Positions 45,126 to 53,823 of a DNA stretch of 64,000 nucleotides are shown one piece after another. The notes under the pieces are model-generated. The model ran no database searches. It was not told the DNA's origin and worked only from the letters and a program-made list of their open reading frames with translations. A program made the translations under genes and the position numbers. The DNA comes from Methanolobus vulcani (GTDB taxonomy: Archaea > Halobacteriota > Methanosarcinia > Methanosarcinales > Methanosarcinaceae): NCBI RefSeq assembly GCF_900100715.1, contig NZ_FNCA01000008.1, forward strand, positions 54,137 to 118,136, given 5' to 3'. Within the stretch, counting starts at the first letter, position 1, and every line of letters begins with the position of its first letter.

Positions 45126-45545
45126 TCATTTTACTTTTTTCAGAATTCTCACAAGCGTTTTTATCTCATCTTCAGTTAATGAGTAGTTCATTTTTTCAGT
45201 TAGCCGGAACAAAGCCTTTTGTTCGCAGCGACATATTGTCTGTCCTTTTTCGGTAAGACAGATATGAAACACCCGGCCATCCTGCAGAGATCGTTTTTTA
45301 TAAACACATTCCATCTGAATGAATTTGTTAATCATCTCCGAAATTGTGGGTTTGGAATTGCTGGTAACTTCAGCCAGCTTGCTGAATGTTATTTCCCCAT
45401 ACCTGTCAATTATTTTCAGGTATCCTATCTGTTTCAGGGTAATATCAGGTAATCCACATCCACAAAGGATTTCAGATGAACACTCACTTTTTATTTTGAA
45501 GAGATTCTCAAAGATCAAAAATAAATGTTCATTATTCCCCGTCAT
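45126..45545 (-). CDS. MarR family transcriptional regulator
   Basis: MarR dimers bind palindromic operators and release on ligand or oxidant. The protein, 139 residues from ATG 45545 (TTG 45557 is possible), shows the winged helix: ITFSKLAEVTSNSKPTISEMI followed by the wing KRSLQDGRVFHICLTEKGQ. Five cysteines (three in SSEILCGCGLPD and MECVYK, and two in ICLTEKGQTICRCE nearby) are notable and could sense oxidants or metals. The gene precedes lon on the same strand by 80 bases, and both carry the same upstream site. Confidence 0.85.
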   Translation of the reverse strand: MTGNNEHLFLIFENLFKIKSECSSEILCGCGLPDITLKQIGYLKIIDRYGEITFSKLAEVTSNSKPTISEMINKFIQMECVYKKRSLQDGRVFHICLTEKGQTICRCEQKALFRLTEKMNYSLTEDEIKTLVRILKKVK

Positions 45546-45559
45546 ATCTCGATCCAATC

Positions 45560-45579
45560 AATTAGTTAGGCTTTACCTA
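45560..45579 (-). promoter_or_regulatory. MarR-type operator copy B at the marR promoter
   Basis: The site repeats the lon operator with one change and lies 3-15 bases upstream of the marR start. On the minus strand a TATA-like ACTATATATG directly precedes it, so a bound repressor would block transcription of marR itself. This fits autoregulation. Confidence 0.6.
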
Positions 45580-45709
45580 CATATATAGTTTTTGCTCTGT
45601 TATGCTATAATTAATTTGGTTAGCGTATCAGGAAAGATTTATACGATAACAAATAAAACGTAGAACATATTCTAAAAATAATATCGTAATATTCAGGGGG
45701 AGTGAAAAA

Positions 45710-45937
45710 ATGCCTTACGATAAATTAAGTGAATTACCTGATGGTGTGAAGGATAATCTACCAAAACATGCTCAGGAGATATACAAAGAAGCATTTAACA
45801 ATGCATGGGATCAGTATAAAGATCCGGAAGATAGAAAGGGAGATGCTTCACGTGAAGAGGTTTCCCATCGTGTTGCATGGTCTGCTGTGAAACAAAAGTA
45901 TGAAAAGAACAGCAACGGAAACTGGGTAGAAAAATAA
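45710..45937 (+). CDS. chaB: ChaB family protein
   Basis: The 75-residue protein has the ChaB pattern: LPDGVKDNLPKHAQEIYKEAFNNAW, then EEVSHRVAWSAVKQKYEK and a final NWVEK. ChaB is named for its position beside the ChaA cation antiporter in Escherichia coli, but its mechanism is unknown. GGGGGAGTG precedes the ATG. It is divergent from marR, with no chaA in the window. Confidence 0.88.
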   Translation: MPYDKLSELPDGVKDNLPKHAQEIYKEAFNNAWDQYKDPEDRKGDASREEVSHRVAWSAVKQKYEKNSNGNWVEK

Positions 45938-46044
45938 GTGTATTAATTTTTCCGGCATACTTTCAGAATACGGTTTACCTTATAAAAGAGTAAGTAATCA
46001 ATAGTACAAACCATATATTAACAAAGTTATCGCCGGGAACACAA

Positions 46045-46704
46045 ATGTCAATCACTGAAAATATAACTTCGATTCTGAATGAAATTGCAAACACACAACT
46101 TATCTGTGTTACAAAAACCGTTGAGCCTGAAAAAATGAATGAGGCTATCAAAGCAGGTGCAACTATAATAGGTGAGAACAGGGTCCAGGAATTTGAGGAA
46201 AAAGCTGACAAACTCCTTTCATGTGAAAAACACATGATAGGACATTTGCAGACAAATAAGGTGAAAAAAGCTGTAGAGTATTTTGATGTGATCCAGTCTG
46301 TGGACTCTCTTAAAGTGGCTCAGGAAATAGATAAAAGAGCTGAGGATGCCGGCAAGATCCAGGAAGTATATCTTCAGGTGAATATAGGCAATGAGCCACA
46401 AAAACATGGTTTTAAGCTTGATGATATAAGACAGGAAATTGGTGAAATAGAATCACTCAAAAATATCCGGGTTACAGGAATGATGTGTATTCCACCTTAT
46501 GTTCCTCCAGAGGAGGCACGTCTTTATTTCAAACAAATGAAATCTCTTTTTGATGAATTGAAAGCAGAAACTGAAGGGAAGTTCGATAATATTGAACTAA
46601 AAGATCTTTCCATGGGAATGTCCGGTGATTACAAAGTCGCTATAGAAGAAGGAGCCACCATGGTCCGTATTGGTTCAGCTATTTTTGGTGAGCGGAATTA
46701 TTGA
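46045..46704 (+). CDS. YggS/PLPBP family pyridoxal-phosphate-binding protein
   Basis: These proteins bind PLP and balance vitamin B6 and amino acid pools. The 219-residue protein shows the PLP lysine in LICVTKTVEPEKM near residue 28, then IIGENRVQEFEEKAD, HMIGHLQTNKVKKAV, the barrel strand VYLQVNIGNEPQKHGF and the phosphate-binding end LSMGMSGDYKVAIEEGATMVRIGSA. All family landmarks are present. It converges on the first FilR1-domain gene. Confidence 0.92.
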   Translation: MSITENITSILNEIANTQLICVTKTVEPEKMNEAIKAGATIIGENRVQEFEEKADKLLSCEKHMIGHLQTNKVKKAVEYFDVIQSVDSLKVAQEIDKRAEDAGKIQEVYLQVNIGNEPQKHGFKLDDIRQEIGEIESLKNIRVTGMMCIPPYVPPEEARLYFKQMKSLFDELKAETEGKFDNIELKDLSMGMSGDYKVAIEEGATMVRIGSAIFGERNY

Positions 46705-46714
46705 TTTTTTCATA

Positions 46715-47500
46715 TTAGATCTCTGTTATCAATTCAGCATCCTTTTCGTAAAAGTCGTAGAGGCCCTTTGCCCACTCACGTCCTTCAGGACTCACACAAA
46801 TTATCTGTTTATTGCTGAATTCATTATTTTTGGAAAGCAATCGCAACAAGAATCCGTTATCAGTTACCGTAAGAGAACATATTCCTATAGTTTTTGGATA
46901 TGAGTAAATTCTAAGATTATCAAATGAAAGGAAATACTGGCAGGTATCAGGCATTTCGTTTATAAGTTTAAAAGTAAGTTCTTTACTATCAATAACGTAA
47001 ATGTTGATATTACTATCTAGTAATTGCTGTAGCACCGGGATGGTCCCCGGATGCATGAAAGTAAAAACAAAATACACTGCCTCTGATCCAAGTGCCTCTG
47101 CAAGATATTCTGCATTCAATTTTTGTGAATCCACATGATCTGGCTCTATGAGAACAAAATCTTTTATTTCTCTGATACGTTTCAGGAACTGTTGTGGAAT
47201 TCCATCAAAATTATGGGTTGATAGATAAGAATTGCCTTTGTCAAATGTTTCAAGTGTTTCAAAGAAAGGTTTTGCTTCATTAGCCAGCAATTTTCCAATT
47301 CTTGTGAGCTTATAATTGCTTCCTGAATGAGAAAGGATATTGTGCTTTTCCATAATCTTTAATTGTGGAAGTAATGATGTTCTTGTTGTTTTCAACTGTT
47401 CAAGAAGAAATGTGATATCCTTTGGTCCATCCTGTAACAATATAAGAGTATTTTTTCGTTTCTCTGAAGCAAAAATCACATCTAACAATGACTTAATCAC
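46715..47500 (-). CDS. Winged-helix regulator with FilR1 (DUF1724) domain, paralogue 1
   Basis: The 261-residue protein has an N-terminal winged helix (FASEKRKNTLILLQDGPKD, TTRTSLLPQLKIMEKHNIL) and a C-terminal sensor region with YFVFTFMHPGTIPVL and SLTVTDNGFLLRLLSKNNEF. This layout is common in Methanosarcina, where Msr regulators with this family architecture control methanol-methyltransferase genes. Targets here are unknown. It is the third of three tandem copies on the minus strand. Confidence 0.85.
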   Translation of the reverse strand: MIKSLLDVIFASEKRKNTLILLQDGPKDITFLLEQLKTTRTSLLPQLKIMEKHNILSHSGSNYKLTRIGKLLANEAKPFFETLETFDKGNSYLSTHNFDGIPQQFLKRIREIKDFVLIEPDHVDSQKLNAEYLAEALGSEAVYFVFTFMHPGTIPVLQQLLDSNINIYVIDSKELTFKLINEMPDTCQYFLSFDNLRIYSYPKTIGICSLTVTDNGFLLRLLSKNNEFSNKQIICVSPEGREWAKGLYDFYEKDAELITEI

Positions 47501-47550
47501 AACACTTCACTTCCTTGGGAAAACATATTTACAAATCAAATTCACAGGCA

Positions 47551-48336
47551 TCAGACATGATTTATAGGCTTTGCATCTTTTAAATAATAATCAAATAATT
47601 CTTTACCCCATTGCCGTCCCTGAGGACTCAGACAAAGCACCTGCTTATTACTGAACTCATCATTGCTGAACAATAATCTCAAAAGAAAACCCGCATCAGT
47701 TACAGTAAGGGAAGAAATCCCAACTTCTTTTTCATATATGTAGAATTTTACATTGTCATATGCAATATAATGTCTGAACTCTTCAGGCCATCCTTCAATT
47801 AATTTATCGACCAGATCTCTGGTGAAAATAATCTCAACATTGATGTTATTATCTGCAAGCTGTCCCAGAATCCAGGGACATGCAGGATGCATGAAAGTAA
47901 ATACAAAATAGACAGCTTTAGATGCTAATGCAACCTTGAGATAATCAGAATTCATCTCATGAGCATTGACAACAGTTGGCTCAACTAAATTATAGCCTCT
48001 TATGTCACTGATCCTTTTAAGGAAATCTTCAGGTATACCGCCAACTTTGTGTGTGGTCAAATAATTACTATTCTCATCAAGAGTTTCAATAGTATTCAGG
48101 AAAGGTTTCATCTCATCGACCACAATCTTACCGATGTTTGTAAGTCTGTAATTATCACCTGATTGGCATATGAGATTACTTTCTTTTAGTATCTTCATCT
48201 GTGGAAGCAATGCTGGCCGTGTAGTATCAAGACTGGCAAGTATGAATGGCATTTCTTTTTGCCCATCATACAACATCAAAAGCACATGCTTTCTTTTTTC
48301 GGAGTTAAAAATAATATCTAGCAAGTCCTTTTTCAT
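47551..48336 (-). CDS. Winged-helix regulator with FilR1 (DUF1724) domain, paralogue 2
   Basis: The 261-residue protein has the same layout as its neighbours: FNSEKRKHVLLMLYDGQKE and TTRPALLPQMKIL for the DNA-binding half, and YFVFTFMHPACPWIL with SSLTVTDAGFLLRLLFSNDEF for the sensor half. A YLTTHKVGGIPEDFLKRISDI linker is shared by the set. It is 50 bases from paralogue 1, and its differences lie mainly in the sensor domain. Confidence 0.85.
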   Translation of the reverse strand: MKKDLLDIIFNSEKRKHVLLMLYDGQKEMPFILASLDTTRPALLPQMKILKESNLICQSGDNYRLTNIGKIVVDEMKPFLNTIETLDENSNYLTTHKVGGIPEDFLKRISDIRGYNLVEPTVVNAHEMNSDYLKVALASKAVYFVFTFMHPACPWILGQLADNNINVEIIFTRDLVDKLIEGWPEEFRHYIAYDNVKFYIYEKEVGISSLTVTDAGFLLRLLFSNDEFSNKQVLCLSPQGRQWGKELFDYYLKDAKPINHV

Positions 48337-48485
48337 ATATTGATACCTTCTGGTAGTTTAAAACAAAACCTCCACCACTTTGATAAATCTCATAGAAAAT
48401 ACCAACCAACCAAAATAATGTTAATCTTATTTTATAGCTACTAATATTTAATCTCTACTTTAAGATATATATAAATCTAACAATT

Positions 48486-49274
48486 TCATAAACCTGTGAT
48501 CCTAACTGCATCGCTCATAAAATGATCGAAAAGGTCCCTGCTCCATTTATAAGCTTCAGGATGACAACAGTAGATCTGCTTACTGCTAAATTCATTATTA
48601 GCAAAAAGTAACCTAAGGACAAAACATTCATCACTCAATGAAAGAGATGAAATCTTTATGTCTTTTCTGTAAACATAAAATTTAGTTCTATCACAATTCA
48701 GTGCTTTTTTAAACTGGTCTGACAATTCATTTTTGATCTTATCATACAGATCCTGGGTGAGTATTATAGAAATATCAATATCCATTAAAAGATAATTGGC
48801 AAGTATTTCTGGAAAAGTAGGATGCAGAAAAGTAAAAACAAATCTTAAAGATTTAGATGTTTTTGCTTTTTCAAAGAAGTCCTTGTTAATCTCGTATGTG
48901 TTCACAAGGCTTGGTTCTATTATCTTGCAGGTTCTTATTTCGCTGATACGCTCAAAAAGATAATCAGGTATTGATTCTGTATTGTGAGAACTTAAATAAT
49001 TACTGTGTTTGTTAAGCGCTTCAATAGTATCAAGGAATGGTTTCATTTCGTCGACCACAATTTTGCCAATGGTGGTAAGCCCGTAAGAATCTCCTGATTG
49101 GTAGACAAGGGAATGATCTTCAAGGATTCTTATCTGGGGAAGAAGGGCCGGTCGATTAGTGTCCAGCTCCTCTAAGAGTTTTTTCATTTCCTGAGGACCA
49201 TCTTTTAACATAAGAAGTACGTATTTTCTTTTCTCAGAAGCAAATATGACATCTATAAGCTGTTTTTTCTTCAA
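48486..49274 (-). CDS. Winged-helix regulator with FilR1 (DUF1724) domain, paralogue 3
   Basis: The 262-residue protein repeats the family plan: FASEKRKYVLLMLKDGPQE, TNRPALLPQIRILEDHSLV, then RFVFTFLHPTFPEI and SLSLSDECFVLRLLFANNEFS. A gap of about 150 bases separates it from paralogue 2, so it may have its own promoter. No methyltransferase gene is nearby. Confidence 0.85.
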   Translation of the reverse strand: MKKKQLIDVIFASEKRKYVLLMLKDGPQEMKKLLEELDTNRPALLPQIRILEDHSLVYQSGDSYGLTTIGKIVVDEMKPFLDTIEALNKHSNYLSSHNTESIPDYLFERISEIRTCKIIEPSLVNTYEINKDFFEKAKTSKSLRFVFTFLHPTFPEILANYLLMDIDISIILTQDLYDKIKNELSDQFKKALNCDRTKFYVYRKDIKISSLSLSDECFVLRLLFANNEFSSKQIYCCHPEAYKWSRDLFDHFMSDAVRITGL

Positions 49275-49500
49275 AGTTCAACCCTCTTGAGAATGTACCA
49301 AATATCCTGTCCTTCAAAGTGAAATTAAATTTGACCTATAGTTAAATTTGTATTCTTTTTCCTAAACATGTATACCTACTCATTCATAAGCTTTTATATT
49401 TGAACTCTATCTTCTTCCTGTTTTTTAATGATAGTAGATTACATATTTAGTAAGTATCATTAATAAGAATAGTTCTAAGAACTCATTATCCCTTAATAGA

Positions 49501-49899
49501 TCAAATTCTATGTTCTTTCATAGCAAATCCATTTTCTGAGATGGAAATGTAGGGCTCATTCCATGGATTGTAATCAATGTATAAAGAAACAGAAGAATTA
49601 TCATCAAGAGTACTTTTAACACGACACCCACATTCTTCATCAATAAAATAAGTCTTTGCAACAAGAACAGGAGGTTTGGCTTTTTCCAAAGTTTGACCCG
49701 GACTCAGGTAATAGTCTTTTTTGTGTATCGACTGATTTTGAGGGTCAAAAATCTCCACAGTTATTTTGTGATCTACAGTGTCAATATTCTTTATTTGATA
49801 GAATGATGTGGGTGTACCTACGATCAAAAAAGGCATTAATACATACAAAAAGAGGAAAGACACCAGTAGACCACCTGCAATCTTGTATGCTATTTTCAT
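49501..49899 (-). CDS. Exported membrane-anchored protein, unknown
   Basis: The 132-residue protein has one N-terminal membrane segment (about 8-28) and an outer beta-rich domain with DTVDHKITVEIFDPQ, YYLSPGQTLEKAKPP and DEECGCRV, the last with two cysteines that could form a disulfide. I chose ATG 49899, preceded by GTGGGTGA. I recognise no family. It resembles small surface proteins of methanogens in style only. Confidence 0.55.
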   Translation of the reverse strand: MKIAYKIAGGLLVSFLFLYVLMPFLIVGTPTSFYQIKNIDTVDHKITVEIFDPQNQSIHKKDYYLSPGQTLEKAKPPVLVAKTYFIDEECGCRVKSTLDDNSSVSLYIDYNPWNEPYISISENGFAMKEHRI

Positions 49900-50024
49900 G
49901 TTTTCACCCACTTTCCAGATAATCCTGGTTCATAATTAGAACTTTGTAGAATTAATTATCAATATACTATTTCTTTCTTTTTATTAACCAATATATTATA
50001 ATATATAATGAATTATTCTGTCGC

Positions 50025-50549
50025 TTATTCTATCACTATATCATATACACTTAAAAGAGAGAGAACTTCGGGAACAGAGAATTTCGTCTGTTTGAGGAAA
50101 TTGTTGTTTGGGTCTATAGAATAATTTCTGGCATTTCTGAATGAGGCATGACTCATGTTCGTATTCCTGAAAAGACTGTTTATAAGATCAGAATCTTCAA
50201 AATTTGCATTCTTAAGACCTGTATTTACAAAATCACAGTCTTGAACCTGACATCCTGTAAAATCAGTATTTTCCAGATCCATATCAGAAAAAATACAATA
50301 TGAAAGATAGCAATTCTCAAATCCAATACTTAATACGAAGTCGTTGCATTTAGAAAAATCCAGACCTACAATTTTGCAGTCGGTAAATCTGACATCCTGT
50401 AACCTGCAATTGTTCAGATCAACATTTGATAATCTGCAGTTATCAAAAAAGCATTCAATAAATTTTGTGTTCCTGAATGATTCATCTGCAAGATCACTAT
50501 CCTTGAATGTCTCATCCTCAAATTCCTCGTTTTCGTATTCCATGTTCAT
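50025..50549 (-). CDS. Pentapeptide repeat protein, Qnr-like
   Basis: The 174-residue protein is a right-handed quadrilateral beta helix of pentapeptides A(D/N)LxF, seen as ADESFRNTKFIECFFDNCRL and repeated through FTGCQVQDCDFVNTGLKNANF. The C-terminal part NYSIDPNNNFLKQTKFSVPE with LSLL resembles the end of Qnr-type proteins, which mimic DNA and protect gyrase. It is shorter than typical Qnr (about 215 residues), and I cannot claim gyrase binding from the sequence. Many cysteines lie at the inner positions. Confidence 0.8.
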   Translation of the reverse strand: MNMEYENEEFEDETFKDSDLADESFRNTKFIECFFDNCRLSNVDLNNCRLQDVRFTDCKIVGLDFSKCNDFVLSIGFENCYLSYCIFSDMDLENTDFTGCQVQDCDFVNTGLKNANFEDSDLINSLFRNTNMSHASFRNARNYSIDPNNNFLKQTKFSVPEVLSLLSVYDIVIE

Positions 50550-50618
50550 TAGAGGTGATAGTAAGCTATAAAGAATCTTCTAAATCAAACAGGAAATGGA
50601 TCGAGAAGGTAATTGAAA

Positions 50619-50975
50619 TCAGATCAAAGCAGCCATTATTAATCCAATAAGAAATGATGATAGATTGCATAAGAACGATAACTGAAAAGCTCTTTGGATA
50701 CTCACTTTCAGAATGAAATGATAGATAACAGCTTCAATTAAAATAACAGAAATTTCACCTAGCAAAACAAGATTTTCGTATGAATCTATGAATTGTGGTA
50801 ACAAGAACCAGAGATACGGAAGCGTTGAAAAAGAAGCTAAAATACCTGCAAATAAAAGAATGGAAGTGCTTATACAATCAGTTTTAAAGTAATATCTTAC
50901 TAACAGGAAAAGGACTGATGTCTCTATCAGTATTGTCAGAAAAAGAGAAGACAGGAACATATATTCGTATGACAT
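50619..50975 (-). CDS. Small multi-pass membrane protein
   Basis: The 118-residue product has about four membrane spans with few charged residues: LFLTILIETSVLFLLVRYYF, ILLFAGILASFSTLPYLWF and ISVILIEAVIYHFIL. No motif is recognised. It ends 70 bases before the pentapeptide gene and starts just 7 bases from the end of the exported protein at 50982-51737, so these genes are likely one transcript. Confidence 0.6.
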   Translation of the reverse strand: MSYEYMFLSSLFLTILIETSVLFLLVRYYFKTDCISTSILLFAGILASFSTLPYLWFLLPQFIDSYENLVLLGEISVILIEAVIYHFILKVSIQRAFQLSFLCNLSSFLIGLIMAALI

Positions 50976-50981
50976 TCACTT

Positions 50982-51737
50982 TCAGAGTAATTCTTGATCC
51001 AGATTATTCCAGCAATCATTCCCAAACTGTTTCTTGAAGAAATCCAATATTGAACTTTTAAGTGTAGGTTTAAGAATGAGACAATTTTCTGATGAGACAA
51101 AAATTTCTGTTTCATTCGAGTTGCTATTTTCCTGTATTTCAATAAAGTAGTAATTTAGTGTACTATTTTCAATATTTGTTTTTGACTCATTAATAACTGA
51201 CCTTATATCAGGTATTTTTGGTTCATCAAAAATTTCTTCTTTATTAATAATTGAACCATAATAAGATACTCTTCTTTCTTCATAAAGTATAAGTGCTGTG
51301 TCATTAAAGCCTGCTACAGAATAGTATCGTTCCTCTTTTGTCAAAGGATTTGCAACAACAGTGTATTCTGAATCTACATTAATATCAAAAGTATAAGATA
51401 ATACATTAGGATCAGACTCAAAATCAATGTTATCAAGCCCTATATTTTCAAAATACTCTTTCTCAACCGCATAAATTGTTAGATCATTAGCTTTGTAGAA
51501 TTGTGTCAGGCATTCACTGGAATTGATTATATATGTATTTTCACACTGGATTACAGGTCCGGTTATGTATCCCACAAAAACAACATCCTGATAATCACTA
51601 AGATTTGATATGCTTACGCACCTATCGTAAATCTTCATGCCGGGAAATATAACATCGGCATTTGCAGGAATTATAATAAGTACTGCAAAAAGTATTACAA
51701 AAAGAATTGCTATCAAAAAATGGCTTTGATTTTTCAT
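50982..51737 (-). CDS. Exported protein, unknown
   Basis: The 251-residue protein begins with a signal peptide (IAILFVILFAVLIIIPANA) and a Cys-containing outer domain: DRCVSIS, IQCENTY, SECLTQF, and a C-terminal SSENCLILKP with FGNDCWNNL. Even spacing of cysteines suggests disulfides. Asn-rich stretches (NSNSNE, NESKTN) offer N-glycosylation sites. I recognise no family. It is the first gene of a probable unit with the small membrane protein. Confidence 0.65.
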   Translation of the reverse strand: MKNQSHFLIAILFVILFAVLIIIPANADVIFPGMKIYDRCVSISNLSDYQDVVFVGYITGPVIQCENTYIINSSECLTQFYKANDLTIYAVEKEYFENIGLDNIDFESDPNVLSYTFDINVDSEYTVVANPLTKEERYYSVAGFNDTALILYEERRVSYYGSIINKEEIFDEPKIPDIRSVINESKTNIENSTLNYYFIEIQENSNSNETEIFVSSENCLILKPTLKSSILDFFKKQFGNDCWNNLDQELL

Positions 51738-51898
51738 TTAGTTTCCACGTTCCCAATCAATAAAAACGCCTTAACTTATAATAAGTATTTTGATTAGACC
51801 TATAATTTTTATACTCGTTTGAAAAGATTACCTTTTATAAAAACATCTAAATATCACTTGATCAAAATAATACCTATCTGTTAATGTGGAGAGTAAAT

Positions 51899-52417
51899 AT
51901 GAAATATAAATTAATTCTTCTATTTATTTTAGTGGCCATTGTTCTAATGGGCGCTCCTATGGTATCAGCTAAGTCAAGTTATTTGTCTTCTTTTAATCAA
52001 CACTACAACACTGGAGATACAAGACTTAACACCTGTGATTTGTGCCACTCCGGATCAAACGGTGGATCCCTTAATCCTTATGGAAGAGCATATTCCAACA
52101 CCATGAGTTTTACAGGAATTGAGGGACAGGACTCTGATGGGGACGGATTTACTAATCTGGAAGAAATAAATGCTTTAACATTTCCAGGAGATCCAACTGA
52201 TTATCCTGTAATTGAAACTGTAGCTACGGTAAATACAACTCCAGAAGTAATCGAATCAGTAGTAACCGAATCTGTAGTAAATGATACGACAAACATATCT
52301 GCACAGGATAATGCAGAAACTACCGGAACCACTACAAGTGACCAGCAATCTCCTGGATTTGAATCAATTATTGCAGTTTTTACAATTTTAGCAGCACTCT
52401 ATCTTGGAAAAAAATAA
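51899..52417 (+). CDS. Surface protein with one haem-c motif and PGF-CTERM anchor, twin 1
   Basis: The 172-residue protein has a signal peptide (1-24), the haem-c motif Cys46-Asp-Leu-Cys49-His50, and a calcium-binding-like loop DSDGDGFTNLEEINAL of the thrombospondin type 3 or dockerin style. A Thr/Asn-rich linker and a PGF-CTERM end (SPGF, hydrophobic helix, GKK) follow. It would sit on the cell surface and bind one haem. ATG 51899 follows GTGGAGAG and is preferred over ATG 51884. A twin lies 180 bases downstream. The partner is unknown. Confidence 0.82.
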   Translation: MKYKLILLFILVAIVLMGAPMVSAKSSYLSSFNQHYNTGDTRLNTCDLCHSGSNGGSLNPYGRAYSNTMSFTGIEGQDSDGDGFTNLEEINALTFPGDPTDYPVIETVATVNTTPEVIESVVTESVVNDTTNISAQDNAETTGTTTSDQQSPGFESIIAVFTILAALYLGKK

Positions 52418-52430
52418 AATTATTGAGCAT

Positions 52431-52447
52431 TCTGACATAATGTCAGA
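52431..52447 (+). terminator. Palindrome and T run between the twin genes
   Basis: TCTGACAT-A-ATGTCAGA is a perfect 17-base palindrome followed by AATTCTTTTTTCG, 13 bases after the first twin gene. A further ATGTCAGA occurs at 52531-52538, so a regulatory role is also possible. The two twin genes may therefore be separately transcribed. Confidence 0.5.
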
Positions 52448-52593
52448 AATTCTTTTTTCGTGTTCATTTCTATTTGAAGACCAACAATGTTGCAAAGAGA
52501 TTCCGATTTCATAATCAAATGAAGCAGCCATATGTCAGAAAATTATAAGATGTAGTCCCTGAAATACTATATATAAAAATGTGGAGTTTGAGT

Positions 52594-53127
52594 ATGAAAT
52601 ATAAAGTTATTATGGGAGTATTATTACTAACAATCCTGCTGGCAACTTTTACACCATCTGTTTCTGCAAGACCCAATTATATGTCGGCATTCCTGGATCA
52701 ATATAATGTTGGTGACACACGACTTGCAACATGCGATATGTGCCATATAAATCCCAATGGTGGAGGTCCCCGGGACAGTTATGGTCTGACATATGCTGAA
52801 AATGGAAAAGACTTTGTTGCAATAGAAGGACAGGATTCTGACGGAGATGGCTTCACAAATATCGAAGAGATCAATGCACTGACATTTCCAGGTGACCCGG
52901 ATGATTATCCGGTAGTAGCAGAAGTTACTAAAACAGAAACAATTAATGTTGAGAACTCATCTGTCAATTCTAAAAATGAAACAGACACAATTGTTAATAC
53001 TGAAACTTCAACAAATACTGGCAGTAAATCAGATCTTGAGAGCACAACAACGGAAGTCCAATCTCCTGGATTTTCAGCAATTATTGCCGTTTTTGGAATG
53101 ATAGCAGTTTTCTATTTAAAAAGGTAA
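52594..53127 (+). CDS. Surface protein with one haem-c motif and PGF-CTERM anchor, twin 2
   Basis: The 177-residue paralogue keeps the signal peptide (1-25), the haem-c motif Cys47-Asp-Met-Cys50-His51, and the calcium-like loop DSDGDGFTNIEEINAL. The linker is longer and rich in Thr, Ser and Asn (SSVNSKNETDTIVNTETST). The PGF-CTERM end reads SPGF, a hydrophobic helix and a basic KR. ATG 52594 is preferred by analogy with its twin. The next gene starts 4 bases after its stop, so they are co-transcribed. Confidence 0.82.
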   Translation: MKYKVIMGVLLLTILLATFTPSVSARPNYMSAFLDQYNVGDTRLATCDMCHINPNGGGPRDSYGLTYAENGKDFVAIEGQDSDGDGFTNIEEINALTFPGDPDDYPVVAEVTKTETINVENSSVNSKNETDTIVNTETSTNTGSKSDLESTTTEVQSPGFSAIIAVFGMIAVFYLKR

Positions 53128-53131
53128 AAAT

Positions 53132-53770
53132 ATGAATGCAGAGAAGAAACCTATTATCAAAGTATCAAAAGATGGGCCTTTTATTGTGAAGGATCTTAAA
53201 ACTCTTAGAAATTCAAAGGGTGTTTTCATAGAATTAAATTCTTCCATGGCACTTTGTAGATGTGGCGATTCAAAGAACAAACCTTTTTGTGATGGAACTC
53301 ACCTGCACAACGATTTTTCCAGAAAGAAAGAAGGTTCCAAATTTCCCGATAAGATTGAATCTTTTGGAGGGAAAGAAATAATCATACATGACAACAGGGC
53401 AGTTTGTTCTCACATAGGACATTGCATCCTGAAATTACCGGGAGTTTTCAGGAAAGGTGAAAAACCATGGATCGATCCAGATGCTGCTGATCCTGAAGAG
53501 ATTGCCAAAGTCATAAGGACCTGTCCATCAGGAGCTTTAAGCTACACATTTAAAGGTCTGCTACATAAGGATTATCCGCATGAACCGGAGATATTCATGG
53601 TAAAGAATGGCCCTTATCATGTAATAGGCGGCATTGAACTTGAAGATAAAGATGGTTCAAAACCGGAAACAACAGATCATTATGCTCTTTGCCGATGTGG
53701 CAGATCTAAAAATAAACCATTTTGCGACGGGACACATATTGAAACTGAGTTCAAGGACAGGATCAATTAG
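53132..53770 (+). CDS. Iron-sulfur protein with two CDGSH domains and a Fer4-like domain
   Basis: CDGSH domains bind a labile [2Fe-2S] cluster through three Cys and one His. The 212-residue protein has one near 46-61 (CRCGDSKNKPFCDGTH) and another near 187-202 (CRCGRSKNKPFCDGTH). Between them is a YjdI/Fer4-like segment with CSHIGHC and RTCPSGAL for a further cluster. No transmembrane segment or signal peptide is seen, so it is cytoplasmic. The start, 4 bases after twin 2, uses AAAAGG overlapping that stop codon. Its redox partner is not shown. Confidence 0.9.
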   Translation: MNAEKKPIIKVSKDGPFIVKDLKTLRNSKGVFIELNSSMALCRCGDSKNKPFCDGTHLHNDFSRKKEGSKFPDKIESFGGKEIIIHDNRAVCSHIGHCILKLPGVFRKGEKPWIDPDAADPEEIAKVIRTCPSGALSYTFKGLLHKDYPHEPEIFMVKNGPYHVIGGIELEDKDGSKPETTDHYALCRCGRSKNKPFCDGTHIETEFKDRIN

Positions 53771-53823
53771 ATCCTTTTCTTTCTTGATCTCTTTCTAACA
53801 AATGTCCTTGAAAATCCCTAAAA

